64,000 bases of DNA from Pseudoteredinibacter isoporae_A (GCF_040372805.1 NZ_BAABWJ010000001.1:62001-126000); one strand, 5' to 3'; positions 1 through 9,187 are shown, counted from the stretch's first letter. Notes: generated from the letters alone by a model not told the origin. Translations and numbers: made by a program.

Positions 1-30
1 TCAAACAAAGGCGATACAAAGGCACTCGGC

Positions 31-324
31 TCAGTGCATGGAGGAGTTGGGTCTTGCCAACTTTGTAATTTTGTCCCACTCCCCCTCGATCAATGCACGT
101 TTTTTATTTCGATCCCAGGCTTTAATGCGCCGCTCGGAGCGCTTGGCCTCCTCCTGGGTGTCGAACTGATCTTGAAATACCAGCTTCACAGGCAGTCGTT
201 TGTACGTATAACAACGCGTATCAACCGCCTCATTGATTTCATTCAATCTTGTCTCTAAATCATCGGTATGGCTGGTATAAAAACTGCCATCAGCGCATTC
301 GAGAATATAAACTACGTAAGACAT
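31..324 (-). CDS. GIY-YIG nuclease-fold protein, UPF0213/YhbQ-like
   Basis: Small single-domain protein of 97 residues in the GIY-YIG superfamily. The N-terminal signature VYILECADGSFYTS (residues 5-18) corresponds to the usual YIL..DG..YTG block, and SERRIKAW (63-70) matches the basic helix with the conserved Glu seen in the family. The YTG glycine is Ser here, and the arginine/histidine pair expected after LE is weakly kept (ETRLNEI), so nuclease activity is uncertain. Members of this group are stand-alone proteins linked to DNA repair or are of unknown role. The ATG start gives the full family length. The gene stands alone on the minus strand, and the 314 bases upstream hold no other recognisable gene. 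Confidence 0.85.
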   Translation of the reverse strand: MSYVVYILECADGSFYTSHTDDLETRLNEINEAVDTRCYTYKRLPVKLVFQDQFDTQEEAKRSERRIKAWDRNKKRALIEGEWDKITKLARPNSSMH

Positions 325-638
325 AGCATCCGTCCTTGCTCGTACTGTGTTCGTTCTTAAATGGATAATATGCCGGACTTACTGCACTTTACTCCGGAAA
401 ATGTCATTGTCATGAGAATCAGTTCGGCGTCCCTGGTTTCATCTCCACGACTATTTTAGGTATATCAAAAAAATTCAACTTGCGTCGTGCAAAATGACCG
501 AACGGCAGAAAAACGCACAAAAAACCTTACTTGTAACCACTGCGTAGGTTTTATGTGTCGTAGGGAAGTTTTAAATGAAATTTCGGGTAACGGACAAAAA
601 CACGAACTAAAAGGAAGAAAATTTAAGCACAGAAAACT
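325..638. other. Intergenic stretch without a recognised gene
   Basis: AT-rich gap between the GIY-YIG gene start and the stop of the phosphatase gene. It contains A-runs and short open frames only. A 76-codon plus-strand frame starting at 487 runs into the phosphatase gene on the opposite strand, has no clear ribosome binding site and resembles nothing known to me. It may hold the promoter of the GIY-YIG gene. I see no strong hairpin or repeat. Confidence 0.5.
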
Positions 639-1376
639 TCAATCGAGAATGGGATGCGAAAGATTGGAAACAACACAATCGGGTTGCCAATTTTCGATCG
701 GGACACCATTGCTGTAGCCATAATTGACTGCAACCATTTTTACAGCTGCCGATTGAGCCGAAAAAACATCCGCTTTAGAGTCCCCCACCATGACCGCATC
801 CTGAGAAGACACAGCGTAGTATTCCAGGGCGTGCTGCAAGGGCAGAGGGCTCGGTTTTTTCTCAGGCAAACTGTCACCCCCAAGTACTAAGCTGAAAAAT
901 TCAGCAATACCCAAGCCTTCCAAAATCGGCAACGTTAATGCGATGGGTTTATTGGTAATGACCGCCATCTGAACATTATTCTCAAGCAGAGATGCCAAAC
1001 ACGCTTCCACTCCGGGATACAGAACCGTCTTATTCACGGGCGTTTCTTGGTAAGCTCGCAGGAATTGTTGCAGGTATCGCTCAACCTCCTCGTCCGACAA
1101 TTCATCAGCGGCCTGCTCGTACTGATCAACTGGCCAGTCACTGGCCCGAGAATCATTTACCCAAACTAACGCCCGACGCACCAGTCGTTCAGCGCCATTA
1201 CCCACCCATTGGCGAACGCGTACCTCACCAGCCAACGGCAGATCATTTTCAGCCAGCATATCATCGATAGCCGCCGCAATATCATAGGCACTGTCCACTA
1301 AGGTTCCGTCCAAATCGAACATCACCAACTTAGGGAAAACATCAAAACCAAGGGATCGGAAAATACTCGGGTGCAT
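639..1376 (-). CDS. gph: HAD-family phosphatase, phosphoglycolate phosphatase-like
   Basis: Haloacid dehalogenase superfamily hydrolase of about 245 residues, closest in layout to phosphoglycolate phosphatase, which removes 2-phosphoglycolate in the cytoplasm. Motif I is FDLDGTLVDS near the N-terminus with the nucleophilic Asp. Motif II is AVITNKP, motif III is the Lys of EKKPSPLPL, and motif IV is MVGDSKAD. The helical cap lies between motifs I and II. The ATG at 1376 is preferred over an upstream TTG; neither has a strong Shine-Dalgarno sequence, so the start is uncertain. It follows trpA on the same strand after about 120 bases. Other HAD sugar-phosphate phosphatases cannot be excluded. 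Confidence 0.8.
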   Translation of the reverse strand: MHPSIFRSLGFDVFPKLVMFDLDGTLVDSAYDIAAAIDDMLAENDLPLAGEVRVRQWVGNGAERLVRRALVWVNDSRASDWPVDQYEQAADELSDEEVERYLQQFLRAYQETPVNKTVLYPGVEACLASLLENNVQMAVITNKPIALTLPILEGLGIAEFFSLVLGGDSLPEKKPSPLPLQHALEYYAVSSQDAVMVGDSKADVFSAQSAAVKMVAVNYGYSNGVPIENWQPDCVVSNLSHPILD

Positions 1377-1495
1377 AGACAAAATGCCAAAGGCGAATAG
1401 GCAGATTACAACTTCATTCGCAACAGCAATTTAAACACTGTTGCAGGAAAAGCGCCCGCAATGGCAAGCCATTACAGGCGAGTTAGATCAAGAAA

Positions 1496-2266
1496 TTACA
1501 ACAACCCTAAACTGGCAAAGAAGGCTCGCAGGGCCTTTTCTTCACCCTGTTCCCAGGCTTTCAGCGCCGCAGTGCCAATGATTCCCATGTCGGCGTGTTT
1601 GGCCAGAAATTCCAAATCTTCTTTCGCTGCCACACCAAAGCCCACGCCAATCGGGACCGGAGACATTTCTCGGCACTTATCCAGAAACTCACCGACCTCG
1701 GTATCCATATCCGTTTTGCTGCCGGTGACACCACGACGAGCCACAACATAGACAAAGCCATCCGCCGCTTGAGCAATGGTTTGCAAGCGCTGCTCAGTGT
1801 TGGTGGGGGTCATCAAAACAATCGGGGCAATGTCTTGACTCTTAGCATAGTCATGCAGGGTCCGGGCCTCTTCCAATGGCAAATCTGGAACAATAAAACC
1901 GCAACCTCCAGCCGCTTTCAAGGCATCGACAAACGCTTCGTGGCCCATTTTAAATACGGTATTGTAGTAACCCATCATCAGCACTTTAAAATCAAAACGC
2001 TGACTGACTTTGGCCATAAACTCAAAGCACTGATCTACGGTCACACCGCTTTCTACAGCAATTTGATTCGCTTTCACAAACAAAGGACCATCGGCCGACG
2101 GTTCTGAGAATGGGAATTGCAGCTCTACAAAATCCACCCCTGCTTCCGCCATGATCTCGAGTTCTTTCAGATTGGCTTCAAACGACGGGTAGCCACATAC
2201 CACATGAGTCATCAGCAGCAAGTCTTTGTGTTGCTTGCGGCTAGCAATGTATTCATTAAGCGCCAT
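1496..2266 (-). CDS. trpA: Tryptophan synthase alpha subunit
   Basis: Cleaves indole-3-glycerol phosphate to indole and glyceraldehyde-3-phosphate, passing indole to TrpB. It is a 256-residue TIM barrel. The catalytic Glu48 and Asp59 lie in VELQFPFSEPSADGP, which matches the family's ELGxPFSDPxADG with several changes. RRGVTG replaces the usual SxxGVTG phosphate-site motif, and GVGFGV near the C-terminus is the other phosphate loop. The start is the ATG whose first codons overlap the end of trpB by 11 bases, indicating translational coupling. The sequence type differs from the common gammaproteobacterial TrpA, and no trpF or trpI is nearby, so recruitment from elsewhere is possible. Confidence 0.95.
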   Translation of the reverse strand: MALNEYIASRKQHKDLLLMTHVVCGYPSFEANLKELEIMAEAGVDFVELQFPFSEPSADGPLFVKANQIAVESGVTVDQCFEFMAKVSQRFDFKVLMMGYYNTVFKMGHEAFVDALKAAGGCGFIVPDLPLEEARTLHDYAKSQDIAPIVLMTPTNTEQRLQTIAQAADGFVYVVARRGVTGSKTDMDTEVGEFLDKCREMSPVPIGVGFGVAAKEDLEFLAKHADMGIIGTAALKAWEQGEEKALRAFFASLGLL

Positions 2267-3506
2267 AGTGCTCGGCCTTTGTTTTAATAAATGATTTCCA
2301 GTGATCGTCATCCAGTGCATCCGCGACGGTGAAAATATCTTTATCACCACGACCAGACTGGTTAATCAGGATCACTTCATCCTTACTCATTTTGGGCGCT
2401 TCTTCGATCGCGCGAGCAAAGGCATGGGAGCTCTCCAAAGCGGGAATCAAACCTTCGGTTCTCATACACAACTTCAGAGCTTCGGTGACTTCAGCATCGG
2501 TCACAGCCTCGAAGCGTACGCGCGCCTGTTCCCACAAATGCACCAGCGCTGGATTGACACCGATGTAATCCAGACCAGCAGCGACCGATTTGGTATGCAG
2601 CATATTGCCGTCTTTGTTTTGCAGGAAGTATGTTTTAAAGCCCTGTGCAACACCCACACTGGCATCTTTGTATGCCAATCGTGAGGCGTGATTGCCTTCA
2701 CCCGGCCCCAGACCTCCCGCTTCACAGGCAACCAACTCAACCGATGAATCATCCAGAAAACCCTGGAACAAGCCCATTGCATTGGACCCTCCGCCGACAC
2801 AAGCAAAAACCCGGTCAGGCAGTTTGCCGGCGATTGTTTGAATCTGTCCGCGCGCTTCGCGACCAATAATCGACTGGAAATAGCTCACCATTTCAGGGAA
2901 AGGGTGTGGCCCAGCCGCCGTACCCAACACGTAGTGGGTATCGTGCATATTGGTTACCCAATCTCGCAGGCATTCGTTAATGGCGTCTTTCAGGGTTTGC
3001 TGGCCATCCTGCACCGCCACCACATCAGCACCGAGATTTTCCATCCAGAACACATTTGGACGCTGGCGGGCAACATCAACGGCCCCCATATAAATCTTGC
3101 AGTCAAAACCAAAACGCGCTGCCATAGTGGCTGTCGCAAAGCCGTGTTGACCTGCACCGGTTTCGGCGATGACTCGACGTTTCCCAAGGCGCTTACACAA
3201 CAGGCCCTGCCCCATGACATTGTTGATTTTATGGGAACCCGTATGGTTGAGATCTTCTCGTTTCACATAAATCTGGGCACCACCGAGCTTGGCCGACAGA
3301 TTGGCCAGGTGGCTGACCGGCGTCGGACGGCCGGAATAGCTTTGCATCAACTGCTCGAATTCTTGCCAGAAGCTCGGGTCGTGCTTGATATCCTGAAAAG
3401 CCGCTTTCAGCTCTTCAATCGTAGTGGTCAAAATTTCGGGCAGAAAACAACCGCCGTACTCCCCATAGTAGCCTTCACGGCCGGGTTCGAAATCGAATAA
3501 ATCCAT
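2256..3506 (-). CDS. trpB: Tryptophan synthase beta subunit
   Basis: PLP enzyme that joins indole and L-serine to give tryptophan in the alpha2-beta2 complex. It has 416 residues, somewhat longer than the usual roughly 400. The PLP lysine lies in HTGSHKINN, followed by ETGAGQHG; GGGSNAMG binds the phosphate, and ALESSHA and SGRGDKD mark the C-terminal half. The family's SVAGPHPYP is GTAAGPHPFPEMV here and SVAAGLDYPGVGPEH is altered (SVAAGLDYIGVNPALVH), so this is a divergent subtype. The ATG start at 3506 gives MDLFDFEPGREGYYG, close to the family N-terminus. The 250 bases upstream hold no convincing leader peptide or TrpI gene. It is co-transcribed with trpA. Confidence 0.96.
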   Translation of the reverse strand: MDLFDFEPGREGYYGEYGGCFLPEILTTTIEELKAAFQDIKHDPSFWQEFEQLMQSYSGRPTPVSHLANLSAKLGGAQIYVKREDLNHTGSHKINNVMGQGLLCKRLGKRRVIAETGAGQHGFATATMAARFGFDCKIYMGAVDVARQRPNVFWMENLGADVVAVQDGQQTLKDAINECLRDWVTNMHDTHYVLGTAAGPHPFPEMVSYFQSIIGREARGQIQTIAGKLPDRVFACVGGGSNAMGLFQGFLDDSSVELVACEAGGLGPGEGNHASRLAYKDASVGVAQGFKTYFLQNKDGNMLHTKSVAAGLDYIGVNPALVHLWEQARVRFEAVTDAEVTEALKLCMRTEGLIPALESSHAFARAIEEAPKMSKDEVILINQSGRGDKDIFTVADALDDDHWKSFIKTKAEHYGA

Positions 3507-3756
3507 AGTGCTATTACTATCGTTAATGGTTGCTATCGTGCAGGCAGGGTTCACCAGCGGCAAAGCTCCACCGCAGCTGGGGGCCATATCAGAAATGAAA
3601 AGGGCCGCTGTGCTGGGACTTCCAGCGGGGTACCTGGCGCAAAACAGGCCACATTATGGTTTTTTGCAGCGGTTGATTCAAGGGCAGAGGCCGTTTGACA
3701 AGCTTCTGCTCTGTTCTGGGAGACATTCCTCGTGCAATTAACGTTTGACCCGGACG

Positions 3757-4644
3757 TCAATCCAGCAGCAAATCCAGGCTGAGTGTCACGCTGTAGAGCA
3801 TCATCAGCAGAGCTGTCTGTCCAAGCTGTCGGTTCAAACCGGAGCCCTCGCGCCGATGGATGAGCCAGGCGAGCAAGGCCGTTAGCGGGAACAAAATATA
3901 ACTGAAACGCGCCGGCTGATGCAGGCTCAACACCGCCGCCTGAAGTGCCAGCAACAATAGGGCACTGTACAGAAATTTACTGCCGCGCTCGCCAAGCACC
4001 CCAGCCAATGTGTGTTTGCCAGCAATCTGGTCACTGGCGATATCTCGAGTATTGTTCACCAACATCACGGCCGCAGCCAATAACCCCATCGCCAATGCCG
4101 GCCAGATCAGCACAACGTTCAAATAGGCCAATTGCGCATAAAAGCCTCCCAGAACCGCAACTGGACCAAAAACCAGCAACACGGTTACCTCACCCAGGGC
4201 ATTGTGGGACAAGGGCGCAGGCCCTGCGCTGTAGGCCATGACAGCCACAACACACAACAAGCCCAGCCAAGATAGGTACACATGACTATGCCACAGCAAA
4301 AGCAAACCGGTTAAAATGCCCAAACTGAGGAATATCAGGTATGCCCGGTGGATTATTTCGGGGGATAATGGGCTTTGTTTAGAGAAGCGCTTGGGGCCTA
4401 ATCGATTGGCGCCATCGACCCCGGAGAGAAAATCATAGTAATCGTTCGCCAGGTTAACGGCGATTTGCAGGCACACAGCACAGGCAAGAATCAGAGCCGC
4501 CAGGCCGGGGCTAAAGAGGCCTTGTCCACGCTGACCGCTTTGGCAGATCTCCTGCAAGACCAGCACTTGGCCAAGCAGTATTGGAGCAATGGATATCAAC
4601 AAGGTTTTGGCTCGTATGGCAGCCAGCCAACATTGTAGTTGCAT
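3757..4644 (-). CDS. menA: UbiA-family prenyltransferase, MenA-like
   Basis: Integral membrane aromatic prenyltransferase of 295 residues with about eight hydrophobic segments. The first Asp-rich motif is NLANDYYDFLSGVD and the second is NNTRDIASDQIAGKHTLA, both needed to bind prenyl diphosphate through Mg2+. The arrangement and the N-terminal AIRAKTLLISIAPILLG match 1,4-dihydroxy-2-naphthoate octaprenyltransferase (menaquinone pathway) better than UbiA. No other men gene is visible in the window, so the aromatic acceptor is inferred from sequence style only. The gene is divergent from the BASS transporter with only 46 bases between the starts. Confidence 0.8.
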   Translation of the reverse strand: MQLQCWLAAIRAKTLLISIAPILLGQVLVLQEICQSGQRGQGLFSPGLAALILACAVCLQIAVNLANDYYDFLSGVDGANRLGPKRFSKQSPLSPEIIHRAYLIFLSLGILTGLLLLWHSHVYLSWLGLLCVVAVMAYSAGPAPLSHNALGEVTVLLVFGPVAVLGGFYAQLAYLNVVLIWPALAMGLLAAAVMLVNNTRDIASDQIAGKHTLAGVLGERGSKFLYSALLLLALQAAVLSLHQPARFSYILFPLTALLAWLIHRREGSGLNRQLGQTALLMMLYSVTLSLDLLLD

Positions 4645-4690
4645 AGAAGTCGGATAAAGTCATTCGAATAATCGTGGCAGGAGCCTGTAC

Positions 4691-5569
4691 TTGGACGCGC
4701 TTACCGTAAATAAAATCGTCTTGCCTATTATGCTGGCAAGCATGATGCTCACCATGGGCTTGTCCCTGCAAAGGGTCAATTTCCTCAATTTGCTGCGACA
4801 GCCAAAAGCACTCGCTCTGGGCATTACACTGCAGCTCATCATTTTACCGCTATTAGCCTGGTTGATCATTCTTGTCTTTCAACTGCCCACTGAGCTGGCC
4901 GCAGGTTTATTGCTGATCAGCCTGGCACCCGGTGGAGCATCCTCGAACGCGATCAGTTTTTTGGCCGACGGCGACGTTGCACTGTCAATCGCCCTAACGC
5001 TGGTCAGCTCTCTGGTGGTGCCTTTTCTCCTGCCTATTGTGCTGCTCTGGCACTACAGCTTTTTGGGTATGGCTGCTGAGCCATTCCATATTCCGGTGTT
5101 GCCCACGATCACCCAGCTCTGCTTGGTCTCTCTGTTTCCTATCGCTTTGGGTATGTTATTGCAGTACCGCTTCACTTCGTTGTTTCTGCCTCTGCAAAAA
5201 CAACTTCAGCGTATCACCGCTGTCATTATGGTGGTACTGATTGCATTAATGGCCTGGACCAATCGAACAGCCCTGATAGACGTCGCCGAAACCGCCAGTT
5301 TTCTATTGCTCTGCCTCTGTGTTTTAGCCTATAACTGCGGCATGCTCCTCGGTCGCGTATGCGGATTGAACGACCAGCAGCAACGTACATTAGGTATCGA
5401 AACCGGAATCCAGAATGCTGGCATTGCCATGATGGTCGCCGCTACCCTGATGGATCGCCCCTCTCTTGCCATGATCGCTGTCTTCTATGGCATCGGCATG
5501 AACCTTCCTGCACTTGTCATCATTGCCCAAGTGCGCTGGCGCAGATTGGCCGCCTACAAGACGAGCTAA
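4691..5569 (+). CDS. Bile acid:sodium symporter (BASS) family transporter
   Basis: Membrane protein of 292 residues with about nine to ten hydrophobic segments, of the BASS/SBF superfamily that couples Na+ to uptake of organic anions. LISLAPGGASSNAISFLADGDVALS (around residues 76-100) is the family hallmark near the crossover helix, and ETGIQNAGIAMM in the second half is the matching repeat segment. Translation probably starts at the TTG at 4691 because AGGAG stands seven bases upstream (4679-4683); an ATG 39 bases further in lacks one. The substrate cannot be told from sequence: bile acids are unlikely in a free-living organism, and pantoate, pyruvate or other organic acids are options. Confidence 0.85.
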   Translation: MDALTVNKIVLPIMLASMMLTMGLSLQRVNFLNLLRQPKALALGITLQLIILPLLAWLIILVFQLPTELAAGLLLISLAPGGASSNAISFLADGDVALSIALTLVSSLVVPFLLPIVLLWHYSFLGMAAEPFHIPVLPTITQLCLVSLFPIALGMLLQYRFTSLFLPLQKQLQRITAVIMVVLIALMAWTNRTALIDVAETASFLLLCLCVLAYNCGMLLGRVCGLNDQQQRTLGIETGIQNAGIAMMVAATLMDRPSLAMIAVFYGIGMNLPALVIIAQVRWRRLAAYKTS

Positions 5570-5696
5570 AGGTCAATATGAAAATGGAGGGTTCTACCTT
5601 TCATATTACTCGTCTAAACCTATGCTTGACCGATTCGGTTTTGAAATGTAGCCAGCTATGGTACTTTCTGCGTCGACTAATTTGAGGACTATTAGA

Positions 5697-7874
5697 ATGA
5701 AAAAAATGACTTTGGCTTCTGCCCTGGCGGTCGCCAGCCTGGGCTTTGGTGCACAAAGCTACGCCAATGAAGGCATGTGGCAGCCCCATCAGCTACCTCA
5801 GTTGAAAAAAGAACTTAAACGCATGGGGTTGAAGATCCCAGTTAAACAAATTTCCACTCTTACCGGCTTCCCAATGAATGCCATTATCAGCCTGGGTGGT
5901 TGTACGGCCTCCTTTGTGTCTCCGGAAGGCTTGGCAGTGACCAACCACCACTGTGCCTACGGCAGTATCCAGTACAACTCCAGCGCCGATAACAATTTGC
6001 TCGCCAATGGTTTCCTGGCCAAAACCAAGGACGCCGAGCTGAAAGCGGCACCAGGCTCACGCATCTACATCACCGAATCCCTGGATAATGTAAGCGATAA
6101 GATTCTGGGCAATTTAGACGCCGAGCTTGATGGCAGCGAACGCTACCAAGCAATCGAAGATAAAGAAAAAGCGATGGTCGCCGAGTGTGAAAAAGACGAA
6201 GGTTATCGCTGCGAAATATACAGCTTTCACGGTGGCCTCGAATATTACCTGATCAAACAGCTGGCGGTGCGCGACGTACGATTGGTCTACGCGCCACCCG
6301 CCAGTATTGGTAAATTCGGCGGCGACACCGATAACTGGATGTGGCCGCGCCATACTGGCGACTGGGCCTTTTATCGCGCCTACGTTGGCAAAGATGGCAA
6401 GCCAGCCGACTACAGTGAAGACAACGTTCCGTACCAGCCTAAAAGTCATCTGAAGGTGTCTGGAAAAGGTGTAAAAGATGGCGACTTTATTATGGCCGCC
6501 GGTTATCCAGGTCGTACTAATCGCTATCGCACCTCAGAGGAAGTACTGAACAATTTCACTTGGGCTTATCCGACCGCAAAAGGTTACCGCGAGCAATACA
6601 TCGACGTGATCAAGTCGGTTGCTCCGGATGGCAGCGATGCCCGCATCAAATATGAAAGCACCATCGCTGGTCTGGCGAACTACGCCAAGAACTATGGTTC
6701 GATGATCAAGAGCTACAACAAAGGCGATATGCTGGAGCGCAAACAATCGCTGGAAAGTAAACTCCAGGCCTGGATTGACGCCGATGCCTCGCGTAAGGAT
6801 CAATACGGCGCAGCCATTGCCGAACTGCAACGCCTGATTAAGGAAGGCCAGGAAGGTCAGGAGCACGATCTACTGTACGCCTATATCAAACGTACCAACA
6901 TGATCCCGGCGGCTCAGCGCTTACTGCGCTTGGCCCATGAAAAGCAAAAAGCCGATGCCAAACGCGAACCTGGCTACCAGGATCGTGATATGACCCGCTT
7001 TACCCAGCGCATGGAGCGCATTGATCGTCGTTACGACGCCAAAGTAGATGCCGCGGTATTGCTGCACTTCTTGGAAAAGTACGCAGCGCTCCCTCAAGAG
7101 CAACGGATTCCCGCGATGGATAAAGCTTTTGGCCTGAGCGACGGTTTTAATGAAAACAGTGTCGCCTTGATTTTGAAAGGCATGCACGAAAAAACGGCTT
7201 TGGGTGACAAACAGTCTCGCTTGGATTGGATGAAGAAATCCGTTGCGGACTTCGAGTCCAGTGACGATCCTTTCATCAAGTTAGCCGTGGCCTTGTACGA
7301 TCATGAAATGGCCGAAGAAAAGAAAGAGAAGGCCCGCATCGGTGAACTGCAACAAGCTCGTCCAGCCTACATGGCTGCGATCATTGCCTACAATGAAAGC
7401 TTGAACAAGCCGATTTATGCCGACGCCAACAGTTCTTTGCGCGTAACCTTTGGTAAGGTCAAGGGCTACAGTCCTCAGGACGGTTTGGTCGCCAAGCCAT
7501 TTACCACACTGGAAGGTCTGGCTGCTAAGTACGTAAAAGGCGACGACGAGTTTGATTCGCCACAGAAGCAACTCGATGCCATCGCCAAGAAAGATTACGG
7601 TCGCTACAAGCAAAAATGGCTGGGCTCCGTTCCAGTAAACTTCCTGGGCACCCTGGACATCACCGGTGGTAACTCCGGCTCTCCAACGCTGAATGGCCGC
7701 GCAGAACTGGTTGGCCTGCTGTTTGACGGGGTTTATGAAAGCATCATCGGTGACTGGGATTACGACGACAATCTCAACCGTTCAATCTCTGTAGACTCTC
7801 GCTACATGCTGTGGGTCATGGAAAAAGTCGATGGTGCCGACAATCTGATTGAAGAAATGGATGTGGTGTATTAA
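5697..7874 (+). CDS. S46 family dipeptidyl-peptidase (DPP7/DPP11-like)
   Basis: Secreted serine exopeptidase of 725 residues that releases dipeptides from peptide N-termini in the periplasm. A signal peptide covers about residues 1-23 (MKKMTLASALAVASLGFGAQ then SYANEG). The catalytic triad is His85 in VTNHHCAYG, Asp222 in RHTGDWAFYR and Ser660 in GGNSGSP. The residue 18 after the Ser, which is Gly in DPP7 and Arg in DPP11, is Gly678 here (LLFDG), so a preference for hydrophobic rather than acidic P2 residues is predicted. The ATG at 5697 follows GAGGA at the right distance. It is a single gene ending in a strong bidirectional terminator. Confidence 0.93.
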   Translation: MKKMTLASALAVASLGFGAQSYANEGMWQPHQLPQLKKELKRMGLKIPVKQISTLTGFPMNAIISLGGCTASFVSPEGLAVTNHHCAYGSIQYNSSADNNLLANGFLAKTKDAELKAAPGSRIYITESLDNVSDKILGNLDAELDGSERYQAIEDKEKAMVAECEKDEGYRCEIYSFHGGLEYYLIKQLAVRDVRLVYAPPASIGKFGGDTDNWMWPRHTGDWAFYRAYVGKDGKPADYSEDNVPYQPKSHLKVSGKGVKDGDFIMAAGYPGRTNRYRTSEEVLNNFTWAYPTAKGYREQYIDVIKSVAPDGSDARIKYESTIAGLANYAKNYGSMIKSYNKGDMLERKQSLESKLQAWIDADASRKDQYGAAIAELQRLIKEGQEGQEHDLLYAYIKRTNMIPAAQRLLRLAHEKQKADAKREPGYQDRDMTRFTQRMERIDRRYDAKVDAAVLLHFLEKYAALPQEQRIPAMDKAFGLSDGFNENSVALILKGMHEKTALGDKQSRLDWMKKSVADFESSDDPFIKLAVALYDHEMAEEKKEKARIGELQQARPAYMAAIIAYNESLNKPIYADANSSLRVTFGKVKGYSPQDGLVAKPFTTLEGLAAKYVKGDDEFDSPQKQLDAIAKKDYGRYKQKWLGSVPVNFLGTLDITGGNSGSPTLNGRAELVGLLFDGVYESIIGDWDYDDNLNRSISVDSRYMLWVMEKVDGADNLIEEMDVVY

Positions 7875-7916
7875 TCACCGCCGTCCGGTGCATTGATCCA
7901 CTGCACCCACTTCATC

Positions 7917-7944
7917 AAAAAAGGGCAGCTTGCTGCCCTTTTTT
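7917..7944. terminator. Bidirectional intrinsic terminator
   Basis: Perfect hairpin GGGCAGC-TT-GCTGCCC flanked by six A on the left and six T on the right, so it ends in a U-tract on either strand. It lies between the S46 peptidase gene (plus) and alkB (minus) and can terminate both. Confidence 0.93.
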
Positions 7945-7980
7945 ATTGGCGAAAGAATTCACGCGGTAAAACCACTTGAT

Positions 7981-8631
7981 TCAATAAATCTGCCGAAACG
8001 TAATATTGATTCGCTGGCGTCCAAGCAATGAATGCTCCCGATCTTTCACGGTTTGAACACCGTGAAAACAGAAACGGGAGGCGCCGCCCCAAACCACGAC
8101 ATCCCCATGCTGCAGAATGAGCTTCTGACAAGAATCCTCTCGCCGTAAACCACCGAACAAGAAAGTGGCACTCATTCCCAGTGAGACGGAGACAATCGGT
8201 GCGGCACGATTATTTTCATCTTTATCCTGATGCAAAGACATTTTGCTTCCCGGCCGATACTGATTGATCAAACAGGCCTGGGGCTGAAAACGGCGATACC
8301 CTGCTTCACTCGCCGCCCGTTGCGCCAAATTTAAAAACACTTCCGGCATCGCGGGCCAAGCTTGGCCGCTGCGCGGATCAAGCGCCTGATAACGATAACC
8401 TTTGCGGTCACTCACCCATCCCAAATGCCCGCAATTGGTCATCGCCACCGACATCGTGTGCCCGCCCGGGGTTTGCAAATACCGATAGGGGGCTTGCTCT
8501 ACAATGGGGGTCAATGCATCGAGTAGCTCATGGGCCTCGTTCAGCGCAAAACCCGGCAAGCAAACGGCTCCCTCAGCAATTATCTGCCGTTGTCGATTGT
8601 CATCATTGAGTTGATCAAACAGATCGGCCAT
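7981..8631 (-). CDS. alkB: AlkB, alpha-ketoglutarate-dependent DNA dealkylase
   Basis: Fe(II)/2-oxoglutarate dioxygenase that removes methyl groups such as 1-methyladenine and 3-methylcytosine from DNA and RNA by oxidative demethylation. It is 216 residues long, the same length as E. coli AlkB. The iron ligands are His134 and Asp136 in SLHQDKDEN and His190 in CFHGVQTV; Arg207 and Arg213 in RINITFR bind 2-oxoglutarate. The gene starts eight bases after the soxR stop, so the two probably share a transcript, an unusual pairing because AlkB normally belongs to the Ada response. It ends ahead of the shared terminator. Confidence 0.96.
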   Translation of the reverse strand: MADLFDQLNDDNRQRQIIAEGAVCLPGFALNEAHELLDALTPIVEQAPYRYLQTPGGHTMSVAMTNCGHLGWVSDRKGYRYQALDPRSGQAWPAMPEVFLNLAQRAASEAGYRRFQPQACLINQYRPGSKMSLHQDKDENNRAAPIVSVSLGMSATFLFGGLRREDSCQKLILQHGDVVVWGGASRFCFHGVQTVKDREHSLLGRQRINITFRQIY

Positions 8632-8639
8632 GCCCCACC

Positions 8640-9086
8640 CTATTCACCTTCCAGGAAAACAGCGCCACTGTGATCCTGTCCCACGATATCTTCTGGATTC
8701 CTAAGTGGACAGGCTTTCAGACTCAGACAACCACAGCCAATGCACTCACCCAGTTCATCTCGCAATTGATTTAATTGTCGAATACGCTCGTCCAGCTCTT
8801 GGCGCCAATGCCGCGACAAACGCGCCCAATCCTGTTTGTTGGGGGTTCGCTGGTCAGGCAATGTCGACATCGCCTCCTGAATGCCCTGCAAACTGATGCC
8901 GATACGCTGTGCAGACTTGATCACCGCGACTCTTCTCAACACGTCTTTATTATAGCGACGCTGGTTGCCAGCGTTGCGCCAACTGCTGATCAGACTCTTA
9001 CTCTCATAGAAATGCAAGGTGGACACCGCCACCCCGCTTCGCTTGGCAACATTGCCCACAGAGAGCCCCTCCTGTTCTTTTGCCAT
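8640..9086 (-). CDS. soxR: Redox-sensing activator SoxR
   Basis: MerR-family regulator carrying a [2Fe-2S] cluster that is oxidised by redox-cycling compounds and then activates its promoter. It has 148 residues. The N-terminal winged HTH includes NVAKRSGVAVSTLHFYESK, followed by a dimerisation helix and the cluster loop CIGCGCLSLKAC with Cys115, 118, 120 and 126. These match E. coli SoxR closely. The ATG at 9086 is chosen because AAGG lies eight bases upstream; an earlier GTG or ATG would add three or two residues. It is divergent from a flavin reductase gene with a consensus SoxR box between them, and alkB follows downstream. Confidence 0.96.
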   Translation of the reverse strand: MAKEQEGLSVGNVAKRSGVAVSTLHFYESKSLISSWRNAGNQRRYNKDVLRRVAVIKSAQRIGISLQGIQEAMSTLPDQRTPNKQDWARLSRHWRQELDERIRQLNQLRDELGECIGCGCLSLKACPLRNPEDIVGQDHSGAVFLEGE

Positions 9087-9187
9087 GTTCATCACCTTAT
9101 CGTATCGGACAAATTATCAATACAAGCCTTGGAAAAGGCTCAAATCCTATCCATCCCTGATTTTGTGATTTATAGCAAAAAAAAGTA

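Noticed and set aside
487..717. 76-codon plus-strand frame in the gap at 325-638
   Set aside because: Runs into the phosphatase gene on the other strand, has no ribosome binding site, and its composition looks random.
3589..3654. Short minus-strand ORF with two Trp codons as a trp leader peptide
   Set aside because: The Trp codons are separated, there is no ribosome binding site, and no clear terminator/antiterminator pair lies between it and trpB.
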